Part shown: positions 6,513-13,717 of the stretch, one piece after another
How positions within the stretch are numbered: position 1 is the first letter of the stretch
Layout of the letters: each line of letters starts with the position of its first letter
NCBI GenBank assembly: GCA_903905685.1
Contig: CAIVHI010000351.1
Span: 1-18,201, forward strand
Length of the DNA: 18,201 nucleotides
Reading direction: 5' to 3'
Source of the DNA: an uncultured Bacteroidota bacterium
GTDB taxonomy: Bacteria > Bacteroidota > Bacteroidia > Chitinophagales > Chitinophagaceae
Translations under genes and position numbers: made by a program
The notes under the pieces: generated by a model
The model's database searches: none
Seen by the model: the letters and a program-made list of their open reading frames with translations, nothing else
Told to the model about the DNA's origin: nothing

Positions 6513-7988
6513 ATGGATCAAAATGCGCTGTTGGCATTTGCAACTGAGTATTCAAGGGAATTGATATGCTATCACGAACCTACTTGCGCCTTCCTGACCG
6601 TTGGTGCGCCTTCCAACCGAATTGTGGGCTATAACCCGGACGAACTGGCCGGAAAAAACCTGTATGACTTCATCCACGATGACGACAAGGATTTTTTCGA
6701 GATGATGGTGCACCTGCCCATCTTGAATGGCGAACGGTCATCGCTCCGGGCCGATTTCCGCTTCAAAACCCAAGACGAGACGTACATATGGCTGAATATG
6801 GACGTTATACCTCACAAAAACGACAACAATGTGGTTATTGGATTGGTAACAATATCTAGGAACACTACAGAATCGATGTTGGCCAAGGAAAAATTCGAGA
6901 AGCGGCAAGCCCTACTCAACAACACCGGCCAAATGGCCCAATTGGGTGCCTGGGAATTGGAGCTGCCTTCTAAGACGAGGGTATGGTCGAAAGAAACCTA
7001 TGATATCTTCGAAGTAAGCGAGAAGGAAAAACTGACCTTCGACGAAACCATGAGCTGTTTTCCGGGCGAAGCCGAAACCACACTTAGGACGGCAATAGAC
7101 CATGCGTTGAATCACGGCATCCCCTACGACATCACACTCCCCTTCATTACGAAAAAAGGGCGTAGCGTTTGGGTGCGGACGATGGCCACGCCAAAGATAC
7201 ATTTAGGGAAAGTCGTGAAACTCTATGGTATCATCCAAAACATCGACAAGGAAGTGAACAACAACCTCACGCTCAACGCGATGATTAATCAACTTACCAA
7301 GCAAAACCGCCAACTCGAAGACTTCACCCACATCCTCTCACACAATGTGCGCGGCCCCATTTCGAGCCTGACCACGCTGCTCGACATGTTTGAACACGCA
7401 ACTTCCGACGACGAAAAACGTGAACTCCTCGACATGTTGAAGATGTCTTCCAAGTCGCTGGAAGACTTGCTGAATGAGCTCAAAGAGGTCATCAATGCAA
7501 CCCACATCAGGGGCATAGAATCGCAAGAAAACCGCATCACCGATATCCTCAACACTTGCACAGAGCTCTTGGCCGGCGAGATAAAACAATCGAATGCCTC
7601 AATATCGGTGGACCTGGATGGGTGGAAAGTCATCAACTACCCCAAAATCTACCTCGAGAGCATCATGATGAATTTGATGAGTAATGCATTAAAGTACCGG
7701 TCGGATGCCCGCAACCCTATGATAAACATTACGACCCGACTCGAGCACGGCATGTACATTTTGGAATTCAAAGACAACGGTGCCGGCATAGATATGGCGA
7801 AGCACCGCGACAATATGTTCAAGCTCTATAAGACCTTCAATACAACAAAACCGGGCAAGGGGCTGGGGCTCTTTATGACGAAGAGCCAGATTGAAGCCAT
7901 GGGTGGTGAAATAAACGTGGAGAGCGCCGTTGAGGTAGGCACCACATTCACGATAGTTTTTAACAAGGAGAAAGTGCCTACGCTCTAA
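6513..7988 (+). CDS. Soluble PAS-PAS sensor histidine kinase, orphan
   Basis: Predicted cytoplasmic sensor kinase of 491 residues; no signal peptide or membrane segment is visible. Domains: PAS 1 at about 10-120 (VGYNPDELAGKNLYDFIHDDD at 38-58, ending in ISRNTTESMLAKE), and PAS 2 at about 130-245 (LGAWELELPSKTRVWS, then GIIQNIDKE). A helical linker leads to a dimerisation/phosphoacceptor domain with the H-box DFTHILSHNVRGPISSL, phospho-acceptor His277, and a HATPase_c domain. The ATPase has N-box MNLMSNALKY (386-395), G1 DNGAG (421-425) and G2 GKGLGL (448-453), so all parts needed for autophosphorylation are present. No response regulator is adjacent, so it must signal to a distant partner. 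The ligand cannot be inferred. It has its own -7 box, and its 3' end converges on the gld unit with only 15 bp between. Confidence 0.92.
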   Translation: MDQNALLAFATEYSRELICYHEPTCAFLTVGAPSNRIVGYNPDELAGKNLYDFIHDDDKDFFEMMVHLPILNGERSSLRADFRFKTQDETYIWLNMDVIPHKNDNNVVIGLVTISRNTTESMLAKEKFEKRQALLNNTGQMAQLGAWELELPSKTRVWSKETYDIFEVSEKEKLTFDETMSCFPGEAETTLRTAIDHALNHGIPYDITLPFITKKGRSVWVRTMATPKIHLGKVVKLYGIIQNIDKEVNNNLTLNAMINQLTKQNRQLEDFTHILSHNVRGPISSLTTLLDMFEHATSDDEKRELLDMLKMSSKSLEDLLNELKEVINATHIRGIESQENRITDILNTCTELLAGEIKQSNASISVDLDGWKVINYPKIYLESIMMNLMSNALKYRSDARNPMINITTRLEHGMYILEFKDNGAGIDMAKHRDNMFKLYKTFNTTKPGKGLGLFMTKSQIEAMGGEINVESAVEVGTTFTIVFNKEKVPTL

Positions 7989-8003
7989 TCGGTTACGCAA
8001 GCA

Positions 8004-9032
8004 TCAGTAAGTAGGCGTGGCACCCTTTTGGAAAAACTCGCCTATTTTCCTGAAAATGGGCCGAAATACGAATTGCTGAATCATGACCGTATCCTTGTTC
8101 CCGTCCATCAGTGCATAGAGCCTGTCGGAGTCATATTCGTCGGGCACCTCCATGTCTTTCGAAACCAAGTTCTTACTCCGCTTGTTGGCCGCAATCCAAT
8201 AGGACTCAACCCTATGATGGCGGCCATCTGTGGTCTCAATGTCGATAACCGAGTGCCTGTGACCGGTGCGAATCAGGCTGTCCATGCCCTCTGTGCCATT
8301 CAAATACCCTTCGCAGTTCACATTCGCGAAGTAGGTGAGGTACAGGTTGGCATTGTGTAGGTTGAGGTCGGCAGGCTTGCCGGCCTTAGCTCCGGTGACG
8401 ACAGCGGTGCCCGTTTCATGAGCCACAACGAACGAGTGTTCGGGATGGTCGGCATATTCCACCGACACCGACTTTATTTGGTCGGGGGCAATTGCAAAGA
8501 CGTGTCGGTCGCGCCAATCTTTTTCTTTTGCCGAAAAACGGTTGAGTAATACTCCAACAAAGCCTTGTATATGTACAACATAGGGCTGAGACGCCCCTTC
8601 CGTCATCATGACCGTGCCCGAATTATTGGGAGCGGCACCACCTACATAGAATTTCGTAATGACTTGATTCTTGCGGTTGTACACCTCCACTTTTGTACCT
8701 AACGTGGAAAGCTGCTTCACGCTGTTCTCCACCGCATTTTTATTGACGGGATACAAGGCTTCCTGCTGGGCAAGCGTGGTAAGGATCATCCTTACCATGG
8801 AGGGCATGGCCTTGTAGCTGTGGTTGAGCATCCATCCCGAGTCGGTACGCTCCACCAACGCGGTGGCTCCATCGAAGGTAGCGATGAAAAGCCTACCCAC
8901 ATTGGCGGTATCCTTCACGGTAAACCCGGCCTCAGACGTGCCATAGGGGTTATCGGTATGGCGCGTCCGTACCTTGTAGATTCCGAAACAAAGCAGAATC
9001 AACACAATACCGTAAAGAGACAGTTTTTTCAT
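8004..9032 (-). CDS. DUF4340 protein linked to gldFG
   Basis: Membrane-anchored 342-residue protein of the DUF4340 type. From memory, such genes often follow a gldG-like gene in ABC clusters of several phyla; the biochemical role is unknown. Seen: a single N-terminal transmembrane helix (LYGIVLILLCFGIYKV, about 6-21) followed by a long non-cytoplasmic region. That region shows the DUF4340 pattern: NVGRLFIA (early), then a segment where a residue is compared with an iron/flavin-free beta repeat, KVEVYNRKNQVITKFYVGG, and later DWRDRHVFAIAPDQIKSVSVEY. I chose the ATG at 9032, where the membrane helix begins, over the open frame back to 9110, which would overlap gldG. It is 28 bp after the gldG stop with no promoter, so it is the third gene of that unit. 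No catalytic motif is seen. Confidence 0.8.
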   Translation of the reverse strand: MKKLSLYGIVLILLCFGIYKVRTRHTDNPYGTSEAGFTVKDTANVGRLFIATFDGATALVERTDSGWMLNHSYKAMPSMVRMILTTLAQQEALYPVNKNAVENSVKQLSTLGTKVEVYNRKNQVITKFYVGGAAPNNSGTVMMTEGASQPYVVHIQGFVGVLLNRFSAKEKDWRDRHVFAIAPDQIKSVSVEYADHPEHSFVVAHETGTAVVTGAKAGKPADLNLHNANLYLTYFANVNCEGYLNGTEGMDSLIRTGHRHSVIDIETTDGRHHRVESYWIAANKRSKNLVSKDMEVPDEYDSDRLYALMDGNKDTVMIQQFVFRPIFRKIGEFFQKGATPTY

Positions 9033-9060
9033 GGGAAATTGATTTCGACGTTTCGCTCGG

Positions 9061-10770
9061 CTACTTGTTTTCGTAGCGGCGTTTCCTAAAAAACATATAG
9101 GCCGATGCAAACACGAGGACCAATACTATGGGAATACCAACGTTGACCATCTGCCACATATTTTTCTCATCCTTCACGCGGCCGCCGTCAAGTAGTCGGA
9201 GTTTAACCTCTTTCGACCGTGCCTCCAGCACACCCGACTTATCGGTTAAATACTCCAAGCAATTAAGTAGGAAGCTTCGGTTTTCGAAAAACTCGTTGGA
9301 ATAAGGATAGTAACCTATCGGCATTACGCCTTGCTTGGTCGAATATTCATTGCGGAAAATGTTGCCCACCGATACGACAATCATGGAGGTCTCGCTATCG
9401 CACTTGGGCTTGAATTTCTCGTTGATGCTTTCAAGGTCCTTCAAATAGTCTCCGGCCAAACGGTTATTGAAAGCCGACAAAAATTTGCCTTCCAACAACA
9501 CCGCCACGGGTTTGTAAGACTTGTCGAACATCTTTTCGGGCATGGCGTAATTCATCATTGACAGGCTGACCCGAACCGGAGCGGTAGACGTCCGGCTATA
9601 TTTTGAAGTCTGCAACAAGATGGTCTTTTTGATTCCCGGTGCCAGAATCGTATCGATACTGTTGGTAAACCCGCCGAGTATGAAATCCAGATTGCGCACA
9701 ATGGGGTGATCGGCTATAGGGTTGAGACGGGGAAAATATATCCAGTCTTTCACATCTACCTGCCCGTTGTTGGTTCTGGCCAAGGGCGCACATTGCTTGT
9801 CCTCAACCAAGTCGTTGTTTACCCTCACCCCGTATTTAAACAGCAGGTCATCCAACTCCAACCCATACTCCATCGCAATAAATTGTGGCGTATTGGCAAA
9901 ACTGTCTAAGGCCGCCTTCAAATTGTTGACCACCCACAATACGTGTCCACCCTTCATCACATATTGGTCCAGCTTCAACTTCTGCGGCCCGGTAAACTTC
10001 TCGGTGGGTTGATTCACGATGATGGCATCGTATGCCAACGAAATATGCAAAACGTTATTGACGTTTACAGTATCCAAATCGTAATAGTAGGGCAATGTGT
10101 TCAACAACATGTCGTAGGTGTGGATATCCGACATTTCACCATTGCCCACTACATAAGCCACCTTCGGTCTGGCGGGCTTGCTCAAGATGTTGATGGCATA
10201 GGCGAATTTGTATTCCAATAATGCTTCGGAATAACTGATTTTCTCCTCAGCGGTTTTATTGGGTGGATTTTCCAACAAGAGCACCGGCATTTCGTGCCCA
10301 TTGTACTGCACAAGTGCATACGGGAAGAAAATCTTCATGGAGTAGTCCTCGTCTTCTTTGGAGGACATTGTGAGGTACATAATCCCTTTTTGTTCCAAAT
10401 CATGAACAATCTGCTTCTGTTCCTTTTCATTCTTACCCTCCAAGGGGTCGATAAACCGAAACACAACTTTATTGCCTGCATATTCTTTGAAAGAACGCAA
10501 GCGTTCCTCCACGGCTTCCTGCATACGTTGAAACTTGGCGGGGAACTTACCCTTCAAATAGACATCGATTACGGCCACCTCCTGCATGTTGTTCAGGAGC
10601 TTTTTGGTGGGAGCAGAAAGCGTGAACCTTTTTTCCTTGGTCAAATCCAACCCGGTATGAAAGTAGGAAGTCAAGATATTGATGCCGATGATAATCAATA
10701 CCATCATTACCAAACCCACTATGGCCTGCTTCTGCTTGTTGCTATTCCCCTTGGCGGTATCCTTTGCCAT
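9061..10770 (-). CDS. gldG: Gliding-motility ABC system auxiliary protein GldG
   Basis: GldG forms an ABC transporter with GldF (permease) and GldA (ATPase) in gliding Bacteroidota; its substrate is unknown. Seen: a lysine-rich cytoplasmic N-terminus, a transmembrane helix at about 16-36 (AIVGLVMMVLIIIGINILTS), then LTKEKRFTLSAPTKKLLNNM, the conserved opening of GldG proteins. A large periplasmic ABC_transp_aux/IFT-like domain follows, with ARPKVAYVVGNGEMSD and AYDAIIVNQPTEKFT. A second helix lies near the C-terminus (about 543-561) before FRKRRYENK. Length is 569 residues, the expected size. It starts 8 bp after the gldF stop, so the two are translated together. No gldA lies in the window, and gldA is also known to be unlinked in Flavobacterium johnsoniae. 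Confidence 0.92.
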   Translation of the reverse strand: MAKDTAKGNSNKQKQAIVGLVMMVLIIIGINILTSYFHTGLDLTKEKRFTLSAPTKKLLNNMQEVAVIDVYLKGKFPAKFQRMQEAVEERLRSFKEYAGNKVVFRFIDPLEGKNEKEQKQIVHDLEQKGIMYLTMSSKEDEDYSMKIFFPYALVQYNGHEMPVLLLENPPNKTAEEKISYSEALLEYKFAYAINILSKPARPKVAYVVGNGEMSDIHTYDMLLNTLPYYYDLDTVNVNNVLHISLAYDAIIVNQPTEKFTGPQKLKLDQYVMKGGHVLWVVNNLKAALDSFANTPQFIAMEYGLELDDLLFKYGVRVNNDLVEDKQCAPLARTNNGQVDVKDWIYFPRLNPIADHPIVRNLDFILGGFTNSIDTILAPGIKKTILLQTSKYSRTSTAPVRVSLSMMNYAMPEKMFDKSYKPVAVLLEGKFLSAFNNRLAGDYLKDLESINEKFKPKCDSETSMIVVSVGNIFRNEYSTKQGVMPIGYYPYSNEFFENRSFLLNCLEYLTDKSGVLEARSKEVKLRLLDGGRVKDEKNMWQMVNVGIPIVLVLVFASAYMFFRKRRYENK

Positions 10771-10778
10771 AAATTAGT

Positions 10779-11528
10779 TTAACCCTGTCTGGATAAATCG
10801 CCGGTACGGCTATTCAATGAAAAACGAGTGAGTGATAAGAACAGAACTATGAGCGAGACAAAATAAACGACGTCTCGAGTATCAATCAATCCGCGACTTA
10901 TCGAATTGTAGTGGAATTCCAACCCAATCATACTCAAATAGTAGTCTATACCTTCGGAAAAACTGGGCAGCTTGCTCAATGCCTCAAACCCGGTATATAG
11001 CAAGTAGCATGAAATCAAGGCAATCAGGAAACCTACTACCTGATTGGCTGTCAATGAGGAACAGAACACGCCTACTGCAGCAAACGTGGCGGCCAAAAAC
11101 AACAGCCCAATGTAAGAACCCACTATTGCGCCGGTGTCCAAACCAACGTCAGGAAACGAAAGGTTGCTGATAGTGAAGACGTAAAGTAGTGTGGGTAGGA
11201 TGGCAAAGGCTATCAGTACAACGGTGGCAAGGTATTTGCCCACAATAACTTCCATTACGGTAACGGGCTTTGTGGAAAGCCATTCGATGGTACCCGTCCT
11301 GAACTCGTCAGCAAAAGAGCGCATGGTTATGGCAGGAACAAGGAAGAGCAGCAACCAAGGAGCAATGGCGAAGAATCGGTCCATCACCGCATAGCCATAT
11401 TCCAAAATGCTGTGTTCGGGTATTATCCACAAAAACAAGCCGCATGCTACCAGAAAAACGAGCAGGGCCACATAACCAACGATAGAGCTGAAAAACGAAT
11501 TGATTTCCTTTGAAAGTATACTAAACAT
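10779..11528 (-). CDS. gldF: Gliding-motility ABC permease GldF
   Basis: ABC-2-type inner-membrane permease of the GldA-GldF-GldG system. Seen: 249 residues with six likely transmembrane helices, at about 18-36, 51-68, 92-118, then AIVGSYIGLLFLAATFAAVG, VVGFLIALISCYLLYTGF and VVYFVSLIVLFLSLTRF. The cytoplasmic loop ITMRSFADEFRTGTIEWLSTKPVTVMEVIVGKY after helix 2 is the characteristic ABC-2/GldF segment, cited here by its ends (67-98). The start ATG at 11528 lies about 17 nt downstream of the predicted transcript start from the -7 box at 11551. It heads the gldF-gldG-DUF4340 unit. A transport role is clear; involvement in gliding by this particular organism is inference from the family name. 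Confidence 0.92.
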   Translation of the reverse strand: MFSILSKEINSFFSSIVGYVALLVFLVACGLFLWIIPEHSILEYGYAVMDRFFAIAPWLLLFLVPAITMRSFADEFRTGTIEWLSTKPVTVMEVIVGKYLATVVLIAFAILPTLLYVFTISNLSFPDVGLDTGAIVGSYIGLLFLAATFAAVGVFCSSLTANQVVGFLIALISCYLLYTGFEALSKLPSFSEGIDYYLSMIGLEFHYNSISRGLIDTRDVVYFVSLIVLFLSLTRFSLNSRTGDLSRQG

Positions 11529-11550
11529 CCGTAGCCCGTGTTGATTGACA

Positions 11551-11558
11551 CAAAAATA
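11551..11558 (-). promoter_or_regulatory. Bacteroidota -7 promoter element for gldF
   Basis: Minus-strand TATTTTTG matches TAnnTTTG, predicting a start near 11545 and a short leader of about 17 nt. It lies in the 85-bp gap after the HIT gene. No -33 TTTG is visible. Confidence 0.5.
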
Positions 11559-11613
11559 ATGCTTTGGCCGCTTTCTATCGGCGACTAGAAAACCCTAAAA
11601 CGTTAAAAAAAAA

Positions 11614-12018
11614 CTACGATATATGCGCCATGGCTCGACACAACTTGGATTGAATTTCCAAGAATTCCTCTTTCGAAAATTTCAACTTAGGCTTCGAAAA
11701 GTCCATATCACCCGATGCGTTGATAGGAATGAGGTGCATATGGGCATGCGGCACCTCCAAGCCCACTACGCTGATTCCACATCGGTTGCAGGGAAATACC
11801 TGTTCTATTGCTTTCGCGATAGGTTTTGCGAAGGGGAGCCAAGCAGCAAGCAGTTCGTCCGACACATCGAATATTTTGTCGATTTCCACTTTGGGCACCA
11901 CAAGCACATGACCTGCAGCAACAGGAAATACATCCAAGAACGCGATGAAGCGGTCGTCTTCGGCAATCTTGTAACAAGGTATCTCCCCCGCTATGATCCT
12001 TGAAAATATAGAAGCCAT
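11614..12018 (-). CDS. HIT-family nucleotide hydrolase (HINT type)
   Basis: Small cytoplasmic protein of 134 residues in the HIT superfamily; HINT members cleave adenosine phosphoramidates and related nucleoside conjugates. Seen: the opening IFSRIIAGEIPCYKIAEDD, the GHVLVVPK strand at 36-43 and the catalytic triad motif HAHMHLIP at 91-98 (H91, H93, H95, with H95 the expected nucleophile's neighbour in the HxHxH pattern). A CNRC pair lies at 77-80. It starts 1 bp after the greA stop, so it is certainly in the greA unit. Nine T residues follow its stop codon on the minus strand, but I see no clean hairpin before them, so how this unit ends is unclear. The substrate is unknown. Confidence 0.93.
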   Translation of the reverse strand: MASIFSRIIAGEIPCYKIAEDDRFIAFLDVFPVAAGHVLVVPKVEIDKIFDVSDELLAAWLPFAKPIAKAIEQVFPCNRCGISVVGLEVPHAHMHLIPINASGDMDFSKPKLKFSKEEFLEIQSKLCRAMAHIS

Positions 12019-12019
12019 A

Positions 12020-12493
12020 TTAAGAAGTAATACCGTCTATCCGAAATTTCATTGTGCCATTCGGTACAACAATCTCCACCACTTCCCCTGGAACCCTACC
12101 TAACAAACCCTTGCCAATTGGGGACGACACCGAAATCTTCCCCTGCTTGATGTCTGCTTCCGTCTCCGATGTAATTTGAAAAATGAACGGCTTATTGGTA
12201 TTCATGTTCACTACAGAAACTTTGCTTAATACCGACACCTTCGATGTGTCTATTGACTTCGCGTCAATCACCCTTGCAGAAATGATTGCACTTTCCAATA
12301 CGGAAATCCTTGCCTCATGATGCCCTTGGGCCTCTTTTGCGGCATCGTATTCCGCATTTTCCTTCAAATCCCCCTTTTCACGTGCCTCCGCAATCTGGCG
12401 CGCAATCTCCGCCCTACCCGAGGTTTTCAATTTGCTCAACTCTTCCTTCAACTGAGCAAGTGTCTCTTTGGTTATATAATTAAACTCAGCCAT
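12020..12493 (-). CDS. greA: Transcription elongation factor GreA
   Basis: GreA enters the secondary channel of RNA polymerase and stimulates transcript cleavage in backtracked complexes. Seen: 157 residues, an N-terminal coiled coil (about 1-75) with the tip sequence GDLKENAEYDAAKE at 41-54, whose acidic pair D42 and E45 corresponds to the catalytic tip residues. A C-terminal FKBP-like domain follows, containing ISVSSPIGKGLLGRVPGEVVEI-type sequence, typical of GreA rather than Rnk. The gene has a -7 box at 12559-12566. The predicted leader of about 60 nt contains a hairpin and T-tract that also serve as terminator for the upstream operon, so part of greA transcription may stop before the gene. 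The HIT gene follows by 1 bp. Confidence 0.96.
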   Translation of the reverse strand: MAEFNYITKETLAQLKEELSKLKTSGRAEIARQIAEAREKGDLKENAEYDAAKEAQGHHEARISVLESAIISARVIDAKSIDTSKVSVLSKVSVVNMNTNKPFIFQITSETEADIKQGKISVSSPIGKGLLGRVPGEVVEIVVPNGTMKFRIDGITS

Positions 12494-12513
12494 AAAATTA
12501 GGTATGAAACAGT

Positions 12514-12551
12514 AAATAAAAAGAACAACGCCTCCGGTTAGAGAAGCGTTG
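12514..12551 (-). terminator. Intrinsic terminator of the PorV-like operon, inside the predicted greA leader
   Basis: On the minus strand the stem is CAACGC (complement of 12546-12551) with GCGTTG (12526-12531), plus an inner CTC/GAG stem, a 2-nt bulge and a 6-nt loop. It is followed by TTCTTTTTATTT (12514-12525). It is downstream of the PorV-like stop (12581). The greA -7 box at 12559-12566 is upstream of it, so greA transcripts should start at the foot of this hairpin. Confidence 0.75.
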
Positions 12552-12558
12552 CCAATTG

Positions 12559-12566
12559 CAAAGATA
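12559..12566 (-). promoter_or_regulatory. Bacteroidota -7 promoter element for greA
   Basis: Minus-strand TATCTTTG matches TAnnTTTG, the same sequence as in front of the glycosyltransferase. It predicts a start near 12553 and a leader of about 60 nt before the greA ATG at 12493. It is squeezed between the PorV-like stop codon and the terminator hairpin. No clear -33 is seen. Confidence 0.55.
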
Positions 12567-12580
12567 AGTAAAATTTGACA

Positions 12581-13663
12581 CTAACGGCCGACACGGACAC
12601 CTATCATGTGTACGCCGTTCGCCGGACGCTGGGTAGGACGATAAGAATAGTCAATACCAATCAGTGGACCTTTGTCACCCATACGCTTTTGTACTGTTGC
12701 ACCGCAAGCGAAGCCTTCATACATCGTAGTGCTTGTAGTGGTGTTGCCAATACCGTTTTCATAGCGGTAGGCGGCACGAAGCACCACCATCTTCATGAAG
12801 GTATATTCCAAACCGCCACCCAGATAATCATTGTTGAACGAATTAGATTGGAAATCGAACATCACCGTCAATTTGTGTTTGGATTCCGCTTCGGCAGAAC
12901 TCAGATGGTTTTTGTCGAGATAGAAATCATAAGCGGCACCGAAATTCAGATAGGTTGGCATTTCGAACTTTTCAGAAGGATATTGTTCCGTAACCGTAAA
13001 AGCGGGACTACTTTGCGGCGCATCGCCATTAATGGAGAAACCGGTTCCGCTGAACCGCATGTTGGTACCGATATTGCGGAGAGTAACACCGAAATGGAAG
13101 TTATCCTGCTTACCGGTAACATATTGCAACCCACCTTCGAAGGCAGCACCTGAAGCCCCAATGTTGGCGATTTGCTCCGACACGAAAGTGGCAGCAAAAC
13201 CTGCACTAATGTGGGTAGAGAAACGCCTGGCGAATCCCACCTCGAAGTTCAAAAACTGTGGATGGTAGGTACCATAACCTTCAGGGCTGCTGTAACTGGT
13301 AATTGGAATATCGCCAAATCCCATCGACATAATGTTCAAACCAATTACACCAATGTCACCCAAGCTTTGGGCAACACCGAGATTATTGATGTCGATATTG
13401 GTACCGGTAAGGTAGATACCGTGGCTGAAGCCAACCTCAGTAGAGGAATCGAGAGAGAGCCCCGCAACGTTCCCCTTCATAGCTTCCATACCGGCAACTG
13501 TGGCCGTGTTCAACCCGAACAAACCTGAAGACTGTGCCCAAGGATTGATCATCAGCTCAGCCGCCCCTGCTTGCCCTGTCCGGTCTTTGTTTCCGGCAAA
13601 CGCAACCGAACCCAAACCGAGCCCTACCACCGCAGCAACAACCTTTTTCGAAATTCTTTTCAT
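12581..13663 (-). CDS. PorV/PorQ-family outer-membrane barrel protein
   Basis: Predicted outer-membrane beta-barrel of the PorV/PorQ family. In the type IX secretion system PorV shuttles proteins carrying a C-terminal sorting domain from the translocon to the attachment machinery. Seen: a signal peptide MKRISKKVVAAVVGLGLGSV ending at AFA, then GQAGAAELMINPWAQSSGLFG and ATVAGMEAMKGNVAGLS, which align with the family opening (usually AxELLIPVxARxxGMGGA and NPAGLA). The canonical WNPAGLA is replaced here by KGNVAGLS. Amphipathic beta-strands with aromatic ends then run to the C-terminal MIGVRVGR. Length is 360 residues, near that of PorV. It lies 54 bp after the giant secreted protein with no promoter between and is followed by the terminator at 12514-12551. 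A dedicated shuttle role for its neighbour is inference. Confidence 0.82.
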   Translation of the reverse strand: MKRISKKVVAAVVGLGLGSVAFAGNKDRTGQAGAAELMINPWAQSSGLFGLNTATVAGMEAMKGNVAGLSLDSSTEVGFSHGIYLTGTNIDINNLGVAQSLGDIGVIGLNIMSMGFGDIPITSYSSPEGYGTYHPQFLNFEVGFARRFSTHISAGFAATFVSEQIANIGASGAAFEGGLQYVTGKQDNFHFGVTLRNIGTNMRFSGTGFSINGDAPQSSPAFTVTEQYPSEKFEMPTYLNFGAAYDFYLDKNHLSSAEAESKHKLTVMFDFQSNSFNNDYLGGGLEYTFMKMVVLRAAYRYENGIGNTTTSTTMYEGFACGATVQKRMGDKGPLIGIDYSYRPTQRPANGVHMIGVRVGR

Positions 13664-13717
13664 ACTAAAAATATATTTTATACTGTTCGGCTTTTACAAT
13701 TAAAACAAACTGGACGA

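Noticed and set aside
7974..8018. Bidirectional terminator between the kinase and the DUF4340 gene
   Set aside because: GCCTAC and GTAGGC can pair, but the 29-nt loop and lack of T-tracts make it unconvincing.
11605..11640. T9 run right after the HIT stop codon as an intrinsic terminator
   Set aside because: The only nearby symmetry is GCCATGGC, which has no loop and cannot form a hairpin; the run alone is not enough.
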